Shown here: positions 26,956-36,775 of the stretch, in pieces
How the letters are laid out: each line of letters opens with the position of its first letter
Position numbering within the stretch: position 1 is the stretch's first letter
From: Flavobacteriaceae bacterium
GTDB taxonomy: Bacteria; Bacteroidota; Bacteroidia; Flavobacteriales; Flavobacteriaceae
Reading direction: 5' to 3'
Length of the DNA stretch: 64,000 bases
NCBI GenBank assembly: GCA_013003555.1
Contig: JABDIV010000082.1
Span: 44,993-108,992, forward strand
Notes under the pieces: generated by a model
The model's database searches: none
Told to the model about the DNA's origin: nothing
Seen by the model: only the letters and a program-made list of their open reading frames with translations
Program-made: the position numbers and the translations under genes

Positions 26956-27462
26956 ATGCGAGTACCAATTCGACTATTGATCATATTTTCAGGACTTATG
27001 CTGATTGGTTGCGGACCCTACTCTTTTACAGGAGCGTCTATACCAGAAGGTACACAAACCTTCCAGGTTAACTTCTTTCAGAATAATGCCCCGCTTGTCG
27101 AGCCTGGTTTAGACTTGCAATTCACACAAAACTTACAAGATCTTATCCTGAATCAAACCAATCTCGATCTGGTCCAGTCTGGAGGTGATCTCACATATGA
27201 AGGTGAAATAATTGAATACAGAATTTCACCAATGACTGCCACGGCATCTAACACAGCTGCCCAAAACCGCTTAACAATTGCCGTACGCGTTCGTTTTTTC
27301 GATCGTAACAACGATGAGAATGATTTTGAACAACGTTTTTCATTCTTTTTCGATTATGAGGGAAGTTCCCAGCTTATCGGCGCTCAAAAAGACGTTGCCG
27401 TTGAGGAGATATTTGAACGCCTAACACAAGATATTTTTAATGCATCACTGGCTAAATGGTAA
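26956..27462 (+). CDS. lptE: LptE-like outer membrane lipoprotein for LPS assembly
   Basis: A 168-residue lipoprotein with lipobox LIGC (Cys19). The mature part opens GPYSFTGASIPEGTQTFQVNFF, characteristic of Bacteroidota LptE, which plugs the LptD barrel during lipopolysaccharide insertion. The remainder is a mixed alpha/beta fold ending in a long helix (VAVEEIFERLTQDIFNAS). It is placed in the miaB-to-secG operon, the usual location in flavobacteria. Symbol given by family resemblance and synteny. Confidence 0.88.
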   Translation: MRVPIRLLIIFSGLMLIGCGPYSFTGASIPEGTQTFQVNFFQNNAPLVEPGLDLQFTQNLQDLILNQTNLDLVQSGGDLTYEGEIIEYRISPMTATASNTAAQNRLTIAVRVRFFDRNNDENDFEQRFSFFFDYEGSSQLIGAQKDVAVEEIFERLTQDIFNASLAKW

Positions 27463-28350
27463 ATGAGAACTTCCGAATTCACATATTTACTTGAACATCC
27501 TGATACCATTAATCGTGAGCAGGTTAATGACTTTAAATCGATACTTGAAGAATTTCCATATTTTCAACCCGCAAGAGCATTATACCTGAAGGGCCTCAAG
27601 ATCAATGATAGCTTTCTCTACAACCAGGAACTAAAAACCGCAGCGGCATATACGACCGATCGCAGTGTTCTGTTTGATTTTATTACTTCGGAAGAGTTCG
27701 CACAAAACGAGATTTCCGATCTGATCAAGTACAACCTCGAACACCTCAAGGAGATTGAATTGCAAGATTTTGAGGAGTTGTCATCAGACCTTCCGGCTGG
27801 AAGCCATGACCGGTCTTTTGAGAATATCGAAGAGAAATCATCTATAAGTATGGCTTCTGAAGAGATCCGAAGTGATGAGTCTGTATCGGTACAAGGAGTC
27901 GAAACCGAGAAGGCGGAAGAACGGCTGAGAATTGGGATGCCGCTCGAATTCGATAAATCTGAATTGCATTCTTTTTCAGAGTGGCTCAAAATAACAAGTT
28001 TTAAGCCAATCATTCGAGAGGATGAAGACCAGAGGGATGTTCAAGACGATCTTAAAACGAAACGACGAATCACGCAGGAGAAAACAATTGATAAATTTAT
28101 CGAGACCAATCCTGTCATGCCAGCTCTGCGATCAGACATTCAGCAAGCTGACCTGGCAAAGGCCCAAATGTCGCAACCAGACTCCCTGATGACAGAAACC
28201 CTGGCGCGAATCTATCTGGAACAAAAAAACTACGAAAAGGCCAAACAAGCCTATAGGGTTTTAAGTTTGAAATATCCGGAAAAAAGTGGTTTCTTTGCAG
28301 ACCAAATTCAAGCAATAGAAGAACTAGAAAATAATAAACCGAACTCATGA
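27463..28350 (+). CDS. Tetratricopeptide-type cytoplasmic protein of the lptE-secG operon
   Basis: A 295-residue protein. The N-terminal helical region has YFQPARALYLKGLKI, and a long acidic, low-complexity middle follows (about 90-220). Residues 240-285 form a TPR hairpin (LARIYLEQKNYEKAKQAYRVL). There is no signal peptide. It begins immediately at the lptE stop and overlaps secG by 4 bases, so it is co-translated. Its function is unknown; flavobacterial homologues keep this position. Confidence 0.82.
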   Translation: MRTSEFTYLLEHPDTINREQVNDFKSILEEFPYFQPARALYLKGLKINDSFLYNQELKTAAAYTTDRSVLFDFITSEEFAQNEISDLIKYNLEHLKEIELQDFEELSSDLPAGSHDRSFENIEEKSSISMASEEIRSDESVSVQGVETEKAEERLRIGMPLEFDKSELHSFSEWLKITSFKPIIREDEDQRDVQDDLKTKRRITQEKTIDKFIETNPVMPALRSDIQQADLAKAQMSQPDSLMTETLARIYLEQKNYEKAKQAYRVLSLKYPEKSGFFADQIQAIEELENNKPNS

Positions 28351-28706
28351 GTACGTTTTCAATATTCTTAATTTTAATCGTGATTGTTGCCTTTTTATTG
28401 GTGGTGGTCATTATGGTTCAAAACCCCAAGGGTGGAGGATTGTCCTCTTCATTTGGCGGAGGTGGCACCCAGCAATTAGGCGGTGTTAAAAAAACGACAG
28501 ACTTTCTTGATAAGAGTACATGGACCTTAGCGACCTTGCTTATAATTTTGATTTTATTATCAAATGTCGCTATTCCGGGAGCCGGAGGCAATACAGAATC
28601 AAAAGCCCTGGACGAAAATTCAACGACGACTCAACCTTTGCCTGAAACCGATGCATTGGATGAGCCAGCGGAATTGAACACTCCGGCCAACGATTCTGCA
28701 CAATAA
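28347..28706 (+). CDS. secG: Preprotein translocase subunit SecG
   Basis: Accessory subunit of SecYEG. Two TM helices (residues 3-22 and 53-72) flank the conserved QNPKGGGLSSSFGGGGTQQLGG loop split over residues 28-48. The C-terminal tail after residue 75 is acidic and Thr/Pro-rich, longer than in E. coli but usual in Bacteroidota. The ATG overlaps the preceding stop (ATGA). Last gene before a strong terminator. Confidence 0.95.
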   Translation: MSTFSIFLILIVIVAFLLVVVIMVQNPKGGGLSSSFGGGGTQQLGGVKKTTDFLDKSTWTLATLLIILILLSNVAIPGAGGNTESKALDENSTTTQPLPETDALDEPAELNTPANDSAQ

Positions 28707-28727
28707 GAATGAAATAACCCAATATAG

Positions 28728-28758
28728 AATGCCAACTCCAGCAGTTGGCATTTTTTTT
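28728..28758 (+). terminator. Terminator after secG
   Basis: Stem AATGCCAACT (28728-28737) with AGTTGGCATT (28743-28752), five-base loop, followed by an unbroken T run to 28758. It closes the miaB-secG operon. Confidence 0.88.
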
Positions 28759-28847
28759 AAATGAAATTTTGTCAGTGTTCCGTTAATGGCATAATTTCTG
28801 AATTAAGGGCAGCAACAATAAATTAACTATTTAACATTTTAAAAAAT

Positions 28848-29123
28848 ATGGGAGTGAATATAAAACCATTAGCCGATCGTGTTCTAATTGAACCGATGGA
28901 AGCAGAGACGACCACAGCGTCAGGGATAATTATTCCCGATACTGCCAAGGAAAAACCACAGAAAGGAAAAGTGATCGCTGTTGGGCCAGGTAAACCCGAT
29001 GAACCCATGACAGTTAAAAAAGGCGAAACAGTTCTTTACGGAAAATACTCTGGGACTGAGCTTAAATTAGGCGCTAAAGATTATCTCATCATGCGGGAAA
29101 GTGATATTCTCGCTATTATCTAA
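28848..29123 (+). CDS. groES: Co-chaperonin GroES
   Basis: A 91-residue lid of the GroEL chamber. It shows the family pattern [11 protein letters not shown], the mobile loop [18 protein letters not shown] around residues 17-34, the roof segment, and [25 protein letters not shown] at the end. The ATG at 28848 is the only sensible start. It is 16 bases before groEL. I saw no CIRCE (HrcA) repeat upstream. Confidence 0.97.
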   Translation: MGVNIKPLADRVLIEPMEAETTTASGIIIPDTAKEKPQKGKVIAVGPGKPDEPMTVKKGETVLYGKYSGTELKLGAKDYLIMRESDILAII

Positions 29124-29130
29124 TCAATAA

Positions 29131-30771
<1,641 letters not shown>

Positions 30772-30791
30772 TAAAAATTAAATATCGATTG

Positions 30792-30827
30792 AAAAACGCT
30801 TCAGAATTAATCTGGAGCGTTTTTTTA
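30792..30827 (+). terminator. Terminator after groEL
   Basis: AAACGCTTCAGA pairs with TCTGGAGCGTTT (one U-G pair), loop ATTAA, then a run of T. It lies 20 bases after the groEL stop. Confidence 0.85.
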
Positions 30828-30869
30828 TTTATTTTTTCATAGCTTTATTTAAACCGTTTTTTTATCTGA

Positions 30870-31520
30870 ATGAAAAAAATTAACTTCAGCTATGCCCTGG
30901 GCGAGATTTTGATCGTGATCGTTGGTATAACCATTGCCTTCAGCTTAAATAAATGCGCCGAAAATTCAAAAAATTACGCAGAAAAGATTCAATATCTAAA
31001 CAATCTGAAACGCGATGTTCTTTCCGATAAAACAGTACTCGAAGAAAATGTTGATGCTCTCGCTGAAAAGATCGCCTTGTCGGGGACTATAGCCGCTGTA
31101 CTTGGAACAGATTCTGAAGATAAGCTAAAATCTATGGGGAATCTTTTTCAAATCGCAGAACTGTCTGGTTTTGAGCCTAAAGATATTACTTACCAAACTT
31201 TAATCAATTCAGGTGATTTAAAACTACTCGACGATTTTGACCTTCGTGCTGCCATTGAAGAACATTATTCAAACTACAAAATCATGCTTAAAGCTTATGC
31301 ACGGCAGGAGAATATCCATAAAGAATACCTTGGTCATTATCTTATAAATAATGTCGATTATGAGGCCTTTGGCCGAAACGAGTTCGGATTTAAAAAGGAA
31401 GCTCTTTTAAAAAACATTGTTCAAAGTATGCGTGGTTCCTTCGGAATAAAATTAAGAGCCACCCAAAAAGGCATCGAAAGTTGTGACCGTCTATTAGAAA
31501 TTATCGATACGTCGCTTTAA
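30870..31520 (+). CDS. DUF6090-like membrane-anchored protein
   Basis: A 216-residue protein with one N-terminal TM helix (YALGEILIVIVGITIAFSLN, about residues 7-26). A mostly helical, charged domain follows. The opening [F/Y]xLGEILIVxxGIxIA-x-x-[L/I]xxxxE and the later TYQTLINSGDLKLLDDFDLR are typical of the DUF6090 proteins abundant in Flavobacteriaceae. Function is unknown. The helical part should face the periplasm or cytosol as a single-anchor protein. Its 3' end overlaps the convergent lipoprotein gene by 20 bases. Confidence 0.8.
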   Translation: MKKINFSYALGEILIVIVGITIAFSLNKCAENSKNYAEKIQYLNNLKRDVLSDKTVLEENVDALAEKIALSGTIAAVLGTDSEDKLKSMGNLFQIAELSGFEPKDITYQTLINSGDLKLLDDFDLRAAIEEHYSNYKIMLKAYARQENIHKEYLGHYLINNVDYEAFGRNEFGFKKEALLKNIVQSMRGSFGIKLRATQKGIESCDRLLEIIDTSL

Positions 31521-32241
31521 AGTTGCGATAATAGTATTCAGCTCTTAAATAAGTTTTATTCCCATCTTCATCAAGCCGGTAACTTGTTCTGTGTGCATTG
31601 AATTTTATTCCCGTATAATCATCGAATGTGAGGTTTTCAATCCAACTCGTATGATCGGTCAATTCAACTTTATTAAATAAGAGGGTGAAGTCATTTTGAT
31701 CAAAATAATAGGTCCATTTGTCAGAATCAGGGCCATCATCGGGATACCTGGCACGTACCGCATACAAGCTTTTACCATCTATTTCCAGGTCATCCACCCT
31801 AGTTAGTTCAACGGCGTCATCCAACAATGCAAATGGCTGGCTTATCACATAGAGGGCAGCCATTAAAGACGATTTGGCCGATTCTAATTGGGTAGAATCA
31901 GATTCCACAAACCCATTAACACGTTTATGGACATATCCGTTATCATATATCAGGCTTATTGTTGAGGTGTCTTGTTTAAAGGCAATTCGATAGTTTGGTT
32001 TTGAAGAAAAAGTGAATGACTGGCTTTGATTTACATCCGATTCAACCGATCCGTCGTCGAAGAATAATGCAGTCGATTTATTGAATTCAAGCGTTTTCAA
32101 TTGTTGCCATTTATCTAACCCTCCATGTGCTTCACAGGCATTAGTGACAATCTCAGAAGCGGTTAACCGGCTCTGTTCACAATTCAACAAGAACAAAAAA
32201 CCGAAGCAAGAAACTCCGGTTAGTAAAATTTTTTTAATCAT
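31501..32241 (-). CDS. Periplasmic lipoprotein of unknown function (end of metal-handling run)
   Basis: The likely start is the ATG at 32241, which places MIKKILLTGVSCFGFLFLLNC at the N-terminus with lipobox Cys21. A longer frame upstream lacks a signal character. The mature 225 residues look like an all-beta, LolA-like fold (FSSKPNYRIAFKQ, WTYYFDQNDFTLLFNKVELT, AEYYYRNF). The opening SEIVTNACEAHGGLDKWQQL resembles the outer-membrane lipoprotein-sorting-like proteins of Bacteroidota. It overlaps the preceding HMBD gene by 8 bases, so they are coupled. Ligand unknown. Confidence 0.75.
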   Translation of the reverse strand: MIKKILLTGVSCFGFLFLLNCEQSRLTASEIVTNACEAHGGLDKWQQLKTLEFNKSTALFFDDGSVESDVNQSQSFTFSSKPNYRIAFKQDTSTISLIYDNGYVHKRVNGFVESDSTQLESAKSSLMAALYVISQPFALLDDAVELTRVDDLEIDGKSLYAVRARYPDDGPDSDKWTYYFDQNDFTLLFNKVELTDHTSWIENLTFDDYTGIKFNAHRTSYRLDEDGNKTYLRAEYYYRNFKATYR

Positions 32242-32539
32242 GATCATGGCCGCTGTGATCCTCCTCATCCTCTTCCGAAGAATCATTTTGCTTATCGAGA
32301 TCGTCCTTTTCAACCTTTTTTAAATCCATTTTGCATACAGGGCATTTACCCTCTTCATCATAGGTCTTTCCCTCTTCGCAATCCATCGGACACTGATATA
32401 CATCATTCATAGCCAAATCGGCCTTTTCAGCGCCCAGACTTGATTCGGGTGAAGCTTCCCTGTCTTTATTCTTACAAGATCCCAATATCATGGCAAATCC
32501 CAATAGCAAAAGCAGGGTGTAAAATGCATTTTTTTTCAT
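32234..32539 (-). CDS. Lipoprotein with heavy-metal-binding (HMBD/YHS-like) domain
   Basis: A 101-residue lipoprotein (lipobox Cys22, LGSC). Residues 47-75 form the small metal-binding domain with C50, C54, C66, C69 and M71 (YQCPMDCEEGKTYDEEGKCP then VCKMDL), the motif seen at the N-termini of copper ATPases and Cus-type proteins. The tail is acidic and His-rich (SEEDEEDHSGHDHD), another probable metal ligand cluster. It lies 6 bases after the HMA protein gene and overlaps the next lipoprotein gene. Likely a periplasmic or outer-membrane copper/heavy-metal chaperone or buffer. Confidence 0.88.
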   Translation of the reverse strand: MKKNAFYTLLLLLGFAMILGSCKNKDREASPESSLGAEKADLAMNDVYQCPMDCEEGKTYDEEGKCPVCKMDLKKVEKDDLDKQNDSSEEDEEDHSGHDHD

Positions 32540-32545
32540 GATTAA

Positions 32546-32914
32546 CTAGTTTTTGGTCTTCTTTTTTTTATGATCTTCCTTTACTTCAATATCCCTGTAT
32601 TTGCAGCAGTCATGAACCTTTTCATATGCTTCATCAGGTGCCTTAAGAGCCTCGGTATCATGACCAACATTTGCAACATTTGTTTGAATCTTCAGAAGAT
32701 CGGTTTTACGCTCATCGAAAATCAAATTCAACTTATGGGTATCGACATTCCACACGGCCGACTTTACGCCTTTGGTTCGAATTGCGGCCTTTTCAATGCG
32801 CTCTTTACACATCATACAAACGCCATCGACCTCAACAGTCGCTTTGGCATTTTTGTTTTGGGCATTTGCTAAAAATCCGAATAGCAGGAACGCCAGTAAA
32901 ATATAATTCTTCAT
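32546..32914 (-). CDS. Exported heavy-metal-associated (HMA) domain protein
   Basis: A 122-residue protein with signal peptide (MKNYILLAFLLFGFLANAQ). One ferredoxin-like HMA domain carries CMMC at residues 33-36 (GVCMMCKERIEKAA) and the typical GVKSAVWNVDTHKLNLIFDE strand pair. A second Cys pair follows (HDCCKY) before a Lys-rich tail. Unlike cytosolic CopZ, it is exported, so it would carry metal in the periplasm. The gene begins 1 base after the TonB-receptor stop and is surely co-transcribed. Confidence 0.9.
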   Translation of the reverse strand: MKNYILLAFLLFGFLANAQNKNAKATVEVDGVCMMCKERIEKAAIRTKGVKSAVWNVDTHKLNLIFDERKTDLLKIQTNVANVGHDTEALKAPDEAYEKVHDCCKYRDIEVKEDHKKKKTKN

Positions 32915-32915
32915 A

Positions 32916-35156
32916 TCAATTTATTCTTAATCTTAATCCGGTATAAAACATGCTTCCAAAAATTGGGCCATAGACAAATGTACTATCAAAATTGGGTCCG
33001 AATGGATCGTTTGCTGCAAGTATTGGATTCATTTGTTTAACATTTGTGATGTTTTCGCCACCTAAATATAATTCAAATTTCGGAGAAAATACCTTGGTAA
33101 TCTGTGCATTAAGCGTTGCATAAGTCGGCGTAGATGCGTCTAATCTATAGGCTTCTGGATTCCCGCTTGTATCAGGGAAACGCTGCTCACCGAGCCAATT
33201 AAAGGTCAAATCGAACTTCCATTGCTCTCCTTTTTCGGTTTTAAATGTTTCATAGCCTGCATTGGCAAAAAGCCGATGCTTAGGGGTTAGTGGCTGTGTT
33301 AATCGGCCCGAATCATAATCGGTCTCAACATCATAAAACTTATAGGCCATTCTCAGATCAAAACCTTCAAATGTGTTATGATTGAATTCAATTTGAAAAC
33401 TGTTGGCAGAACTACTTCCATCCAAGTTGTAGAACTGCACCTGTTGGGGATTTTCCCAATCAACCACAACCTGGTTTTGAAATTCGGTACGATAAAAATC
33501 AACCATCAGATCACCCTTACGACCAAAAAGGTTAAATCCTTTTAAAAAAGACAGACCGTAATTCCATGCGATCTCAGGATCTAAACCATAGATCGATCCA
33601 CCTTCGTTATCGATCATTATCATTCTTGAAGTTGCAAATAATTTTTGGTTTTCGGTAAAAATATTCGCGCTACGTTTTCCTCTTCCGAAAGAAATTCTAA
33701 AAGCCGATCGTTCCCATGGCGTATAACGAAGATGAAAGCGCGGTGTAACAAATTCTCCTAATAAATTATGGGTATCAAAACGAAGTCCGGCAGTTAGGAT
33801 AAGATCTTCGAGATCATCATAAGAATATTCAAAAAACCCTCCGAAGGATCGTTCGTTTCGACCAAATGACAATTGATCGGCCAGTTCATCATAATGATCA
33901 TAGGTGAAGCTTAGCCCTGTTTTTACCTTATGCCTCGAATCACCGATTATGGAATTATAAATAAAATTGGAATAGATGCTCGTATGTTTAATATCATAAG
34001 GCCTTAGACCAAAATATGAGTCTTGATCGTGACGACTGAATGAGAATTGTACACCCAGGCTTTGGAATGGCAACTCGGGGTTAACATAACCCAGTTTTGA
34101 TGACAATTCAAATCGCTGTGTATTGATCTCACTACCCCAAATATCTGTAGAGAATTGATCGACATCGGGGTCAAATCCCAATTCACCCGACTGGGTGCGA
34201 TCGTCGAGAAATCGCAGATTTAAAAAGTATACAAATCCTTTTTCAGGATCGGTATACTGCCATCGATTCATCAAATTTATTTGTTTTTTAAGAGGCACAT
34301 CAAGAAAATTATCGTCATTCCTATCGAATTCACTATCGCGCAAATTCCCGTGAACATAGAGTCCGGTATGCCATTTCTCTCCCAATCGCGTGTTCAAATG
34401 GGTATTTAATTCCAGCCGGCCATTCGCGGCTGCATAAAAGTTAACAAACAGCTTATCGTCAAGTGAAGGTTTTCGTAATTCGGCGTTAATTTGTCCGGCG
34501 ATACTCTCATAACCATTAATAACTGAACCGGCTCCTTTGGTAATTTGAATACTTTCAACCCAGGTTCCCGGAATAAAGGATAAGCCATAAGCTTGTGAAG
34601 CGCCCCTGATAGAAGGAATATTCTCGGTTGCGATCAAAATATAGGGACTTGTCAAGCCCAGCATTTTTATTTGCCGGGTTCCCGTGACCGCATCTGAGAA
34701 ATTGACATCGATAGACGGATTTGTTTCGAAGCTTTCCGAAAGATTGCAACAGGCCGCTTTCAGAAGTTCCTCGCTGCTTACCGTTATGATATTTTGCGAT
34801 TGCAAATAAGATTTAGCAGTACTTTGCTGTCGCCCGGTTAGCTTCACTTCTTCAAGATCGGTCGACGCCTCCAGGACATGCTCAACACGTTGTGCGGGGT
34901 TATTGACTTCAAGTGTGTCGGTTTTAAAACCAACAAAACTAATGACCAGTTTTTTATATTCCGAAGAATAAGGGACACTAAAGGTCCCATCATCCTCTGT
35001 TATTGTTCCAACTGTTGTATTTAACCAAATAACATTGGCCCCTGGAAGTGGCATGCGTTGGTTGTTTTCGGTCTGTTCATAAATGACCCCTTTTACCGAT
35101 TCCTGAGCATTCATCATGATTGGAATTAGAAATATTACATAGATGAAACCCTTCAT
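32916..35156 (-). CDS. TonB-dependent outer membrane receptor (probable metal uptake)
   Basis: A 746-residue receptor. After the signal peptide (MKGFIYVIFLIPIMMNAQ), residues 20-100 form a carboxypeptidase-regulatory-like domain (LPGANVIWLNTTVGT). The plug domain has the unusual AACCNLSESFETNPS with Cys136-Cys137, and a 22-strand barrel ends in MFYTGLRLRIN. The Cys pair in the plug and the two downstream metal-domain genes suggest copper or another soft metal as ligand; this is inference. It starts 3 bases after the XrtF-associated gene. Confidence 0.92.
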   Translation of the reverse strand: MKGFIYVIFLIPIMMNAQESVKGVIYEQTENNQRMPLPGANVIWLNTTVGTITEDDGTFSVPYSSEYKKLVISFVGFKTDTLEVNNPAQRVEHVLEASTDLEEVKLTGRQQSTAKSYLQSQNIITVSSEELLKAACCNLSESFETNPSIDVNFSDAVTGTRQIKMLGLTSPYILIATENIPSIRGASQAYGLSFIPGTWVESIQITKGAGSVINGYESIAGQINAELRKPSLDDKLFVNFYAAANGRLELNTHLNTRLGEKWHTGLYVHGNLRDSEFDRNDDNFLDVPLKKQINLMNRWQYTDPEKGFVYFLNLRFLDDRTQSGELGFDPDVDQFSTDIWGSEINTQRFELSSKLGYVNPELPFQSLGVQFSFSRHDQDSYFGLRPYDIKHTSIYSNFIYNSIIGDSRHKVKTGLSFTYDHYDELADQLSFGRNERSFGGFFEYSYDDLEDLILTAGLRFDTHNLLGEFVTPRFHLRYTPWERSAFRISFGRGKRSANIFTENQKLFATSRMIMIDNEGGSIYGLDPEIAWNYGLSFLKGFNLFGRKGDLMVDFYRTEFQNQVVVDWENPQQVQFYNLDGSSSANSFQIEFNHNTFEGFDLRMAYKFYDVETDYDSGRLTQPLTPKHRLFANAGYETFKTEKGEQWKFDLTFNWLGEQRFPDTSGNPEAYRLDASTPTYATLNAQITKVFSPKFELYLGGENITNVKQMNPILAANDPFGPNFDSTFVYGPIFGSMFYTGLRLRIN

Positions 35157-35159
35157 TAT

Positions 35160-35588
35160 TTAACGTTTGATTTTGTAGTAATAGAACGCCGGCAATAAGA
35201 TCAACAGAATTAAGGGCTGGATCAAAAACCTTCTGATGTTGAAGAACAAATAATAATCATCCTGCCGTGGATTAATTACAAAATATAAAAAGATTAAAAT
35301 TAATATGATATAGGACAAAAAATACAGTAATGATGCAAACTTCAGTATGCCTTTGTCTTTGAAAACCAAAAATATTATTCCCAACGATATTAATGAATTC
35401 AGTAAATAACGCAAGGTTGTGAAGGCTGTCAGTTTAAAGGTTTCACGCCTGGGCGAGTCGATATACAGATAATCGCTTTTAAAAAATTGCAGGTAAGGGT
35501 CATAAAACAGGTCATTCTCGAAATACCGGATCATAGCCAGCACAACAATCAAAATCCCGATCAATATGTAACGACCCGAATTAGACAT
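35160..35588 (-). CDS. Exosortase F-associated membrane protein
   Basis: A 142-residue protein with four TM helices (about residues 8-22, 50-75, 82-105, 122-138). The pattern RYILIGILIVVLAMIRYFEN, then YDPYLQFFKSDY and NSLISLGIIFLVFKDKGILK, fits the small membrane partner that accompanies XrtF in flavobacteria. It overlaps the xrtF stop by 8 bases. Function is unknown beyond co-occurrence with the exosortase. Confidence 0.85.
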   Translation of the reverse strand: MSNSGRYILIGILIVVLAMIRYFENDLFYDPYLQFFKSDYLYIDSPRRETFKLTAFTTLRYLLNSLISLGIIFLVFKDKGILKFASLLYFLSYIILILIFLYFVINPRQDDYYLFFNIRRFLIQPLILLILLPAFYYYKIKR

Positions 35589-36132
35589 TTTGCAATTTTG
35601 ATATAGTAAACCGTCTAACCCAAATCATCCATAACATGAAAACCAATCCGTAAATGATAAGTGGAAAAATAACGGTATGAAGAATCTCTCGCCGCCACGG
35701 ATAATGATACAAACCAACCGATAAAATAACGATACGTATAAGGTTAACCGCATAAATAAGAACACTGCCGGCCAACAAATAAATGATCATGCGTTTCGCA
35801 GTATCTTTGAAAGCGACGATGAACGACATGAACAGGATTATAATACTCACCGAATTACAGCCCTCTACAACACGGGCGACAAATTTGTTATTAATGATCA
35901 GTTTCATGGAGGGTTCGGCCTCGTGGGGAATAACATCAGCCTCATAACCCAAAGCATCGATTAATACTTCGCTTTGCCGCGCTGTTAAATTGGTAATAAA
36001 ATCAGGATAAAATCGATCCCCATCCGACAGATCCAAATATGTTTTATAGGCGAAGGTGAGCACAAAATAAACCGACAAGAATGTCAGTATAAATTGGATT
36101 ACCGTTTTATATTTTTTAAATAGAGCCTTCAG
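35581..36132 (-). CDS. xrtF: Exosortase family protein XrtF
   Basis: Membrane cysteine transpeptidase-like enzyme thought to cut and sort C-terminal signals. Counting from the TTG at 36078, the catalytic triad candidates are C74 (VEGCNSVSI), R115 (NLIRI) and H134 (REILHTVIFP), between TM helices. That start would cut into the first TM helix. The same frame continues upstream (KALFKKYKTVIQFILTFLS) to a CTG at 36132, with a stop just before it and no ATG, GTG or TTG in that interval. I therefore place the start at the CTG, giving about 183 residues. The start is the weakest part of this call. Confidence 0.8.
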   Translation of the reverse strand: MKALFKKYKTVIQFILTFLSVYFVLTFAYKTYLDLSDGDRFYPDFITNLTARQSEVLIDALGYEADVIPHEAEPSMKLIINNKFVARVVEGCNSVSIIILFMSFIVAFKDTAKRMIIYLLAGSVLIYAVNLIRIVILSVGLYHYPWRREILHTVIFPLIIYGLVFMLWMIWVRRFTISKLQNV

Positions 36133-36156
36133 ACCGGGGTGTTTGAATTAATAATA

Positions 36157-36185
36157 AAAACAGGATTTTCGTAATAATCTGTTTT
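36157..36185. promoter_or_regulatory. Inverted repeat between xrtF and the GAF gene
   Basis: AAAACAG (36157-36163) and CTGTTTT (36179-36185) are exact inverted copies separated by 15 bases in the divergent intergenic region. It could be an operator for either gene or a weak hairpin. No further support. Confidence 0.3.
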
Positions 36186-36219
36186 AGATAAAAACGATAT
36201 TTTTACAAAAAAGTACGCC

Positions 36220-36675
36220 ATGAGTTATAATGACCTCAGACCAAAAGTAACTGAAATAGTTGCAAATGACAATGAAACCATTGAAAATCGGCTCCATAAG
36301 ATATGCACTCTACTGGCAGATCGTATTGCCTACTATGACTGGGTTGGGTTTTATTTCAGAAATGGGGATAAAGAAGAATTAAAACTGGGACCTTATGTTG
36401 GCGAACCAACCGATCACACCATTATTCCTTTTGGAAAAGGAATTTGCGGACAAGTTGCGGTAAGCAATCAGAATTTTGTCGTTCCCGATGTTAACGCCCA
36501 AGACAACTATATCGCTTGCAGCATTTCGGTAAAGGCAGAAATTGTTGTTCCGATTTTTGTCGACGGAAACAACATTGGTCAGATCGACATCGATTCAAAA
36601 ACGGCCGATCCGTTTACCGAGGAGGATGAACGATTTCTCGAGTTTGTTTGTGAGGCCGTAAGCAAGATGTTTTAG
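36220..36675 (+). CDS. GAF domain protein, free methionine-(R)-sulfoxide reductase-like
   Basis: A single 151-residue GAF domain of the YebR/fRMsr type (WVGFYFRNGDKEELKLGPY, GKGICGQVAVSNQNFVVPDV, EIVVPIFVDGNNIGQIDIDS). In the E. coli enzyme three cysteines (84, 94, 118) act. Here the counterparts of 94 and 118 are C76 and C100, while the first is H66. The catalytic Cys is thus kept but one resolving Cys is missing. The reductase may use a different disulfide, or the protein may only bind a ligand. It is divergent from xrtF. Confidence 0.85.
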   Translation: MSYNDLRPKVTEIVANDNETIENRLHKICTLLADRIAYYDWVGFYFRNGDKEELKLGPYVGEPTDHTIIPFGKGICGQVAVSNQNFVVPDVNAQDNYIACSISVKAEIVVPIFVDGNNIGQIDIDSKTADPFTEEDERFLEFVCEAVSKMF

Positions 36676-36745
36676 TTGTTAATAACTCCTCGTTTTAGTG
36701 GAAAAATCCATGGGTCATCTAACCTAAAATCCTCTACTATATCGT

Positions 36746-36753
36746 TACTTTTG
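36746..36753 (+). promoter_or_regulatory. Candidate -7 promoter box for purH
   Basis: TACTTTTG matches TAnnTTTG, 22 bases before the purH ATG. No TTG is found at 17-23 bases upstream. Confidence 0.4.
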
Positions 36754-36775
36754 TTTGCCTAGAAACCCATTAGTG

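Noticed and set aside
28769..28801. Possible sigma-54 (-24/-12) or TTG-N20-TAATTTCT promoter before groES
   Set aside because: TGGCA is present but the -12 GC is replaced (CTGA), and the -7 box has a mismatch; neither is convincing. No CIRCE repeat was seen either.
32241..32313. Extended N-terminus of the 31501 lipoprotein
   Set aside because: The first 24 codons are read inside the preceding HMBD gene, are Arg-rich and would bury the lipoprotein signal peptide.
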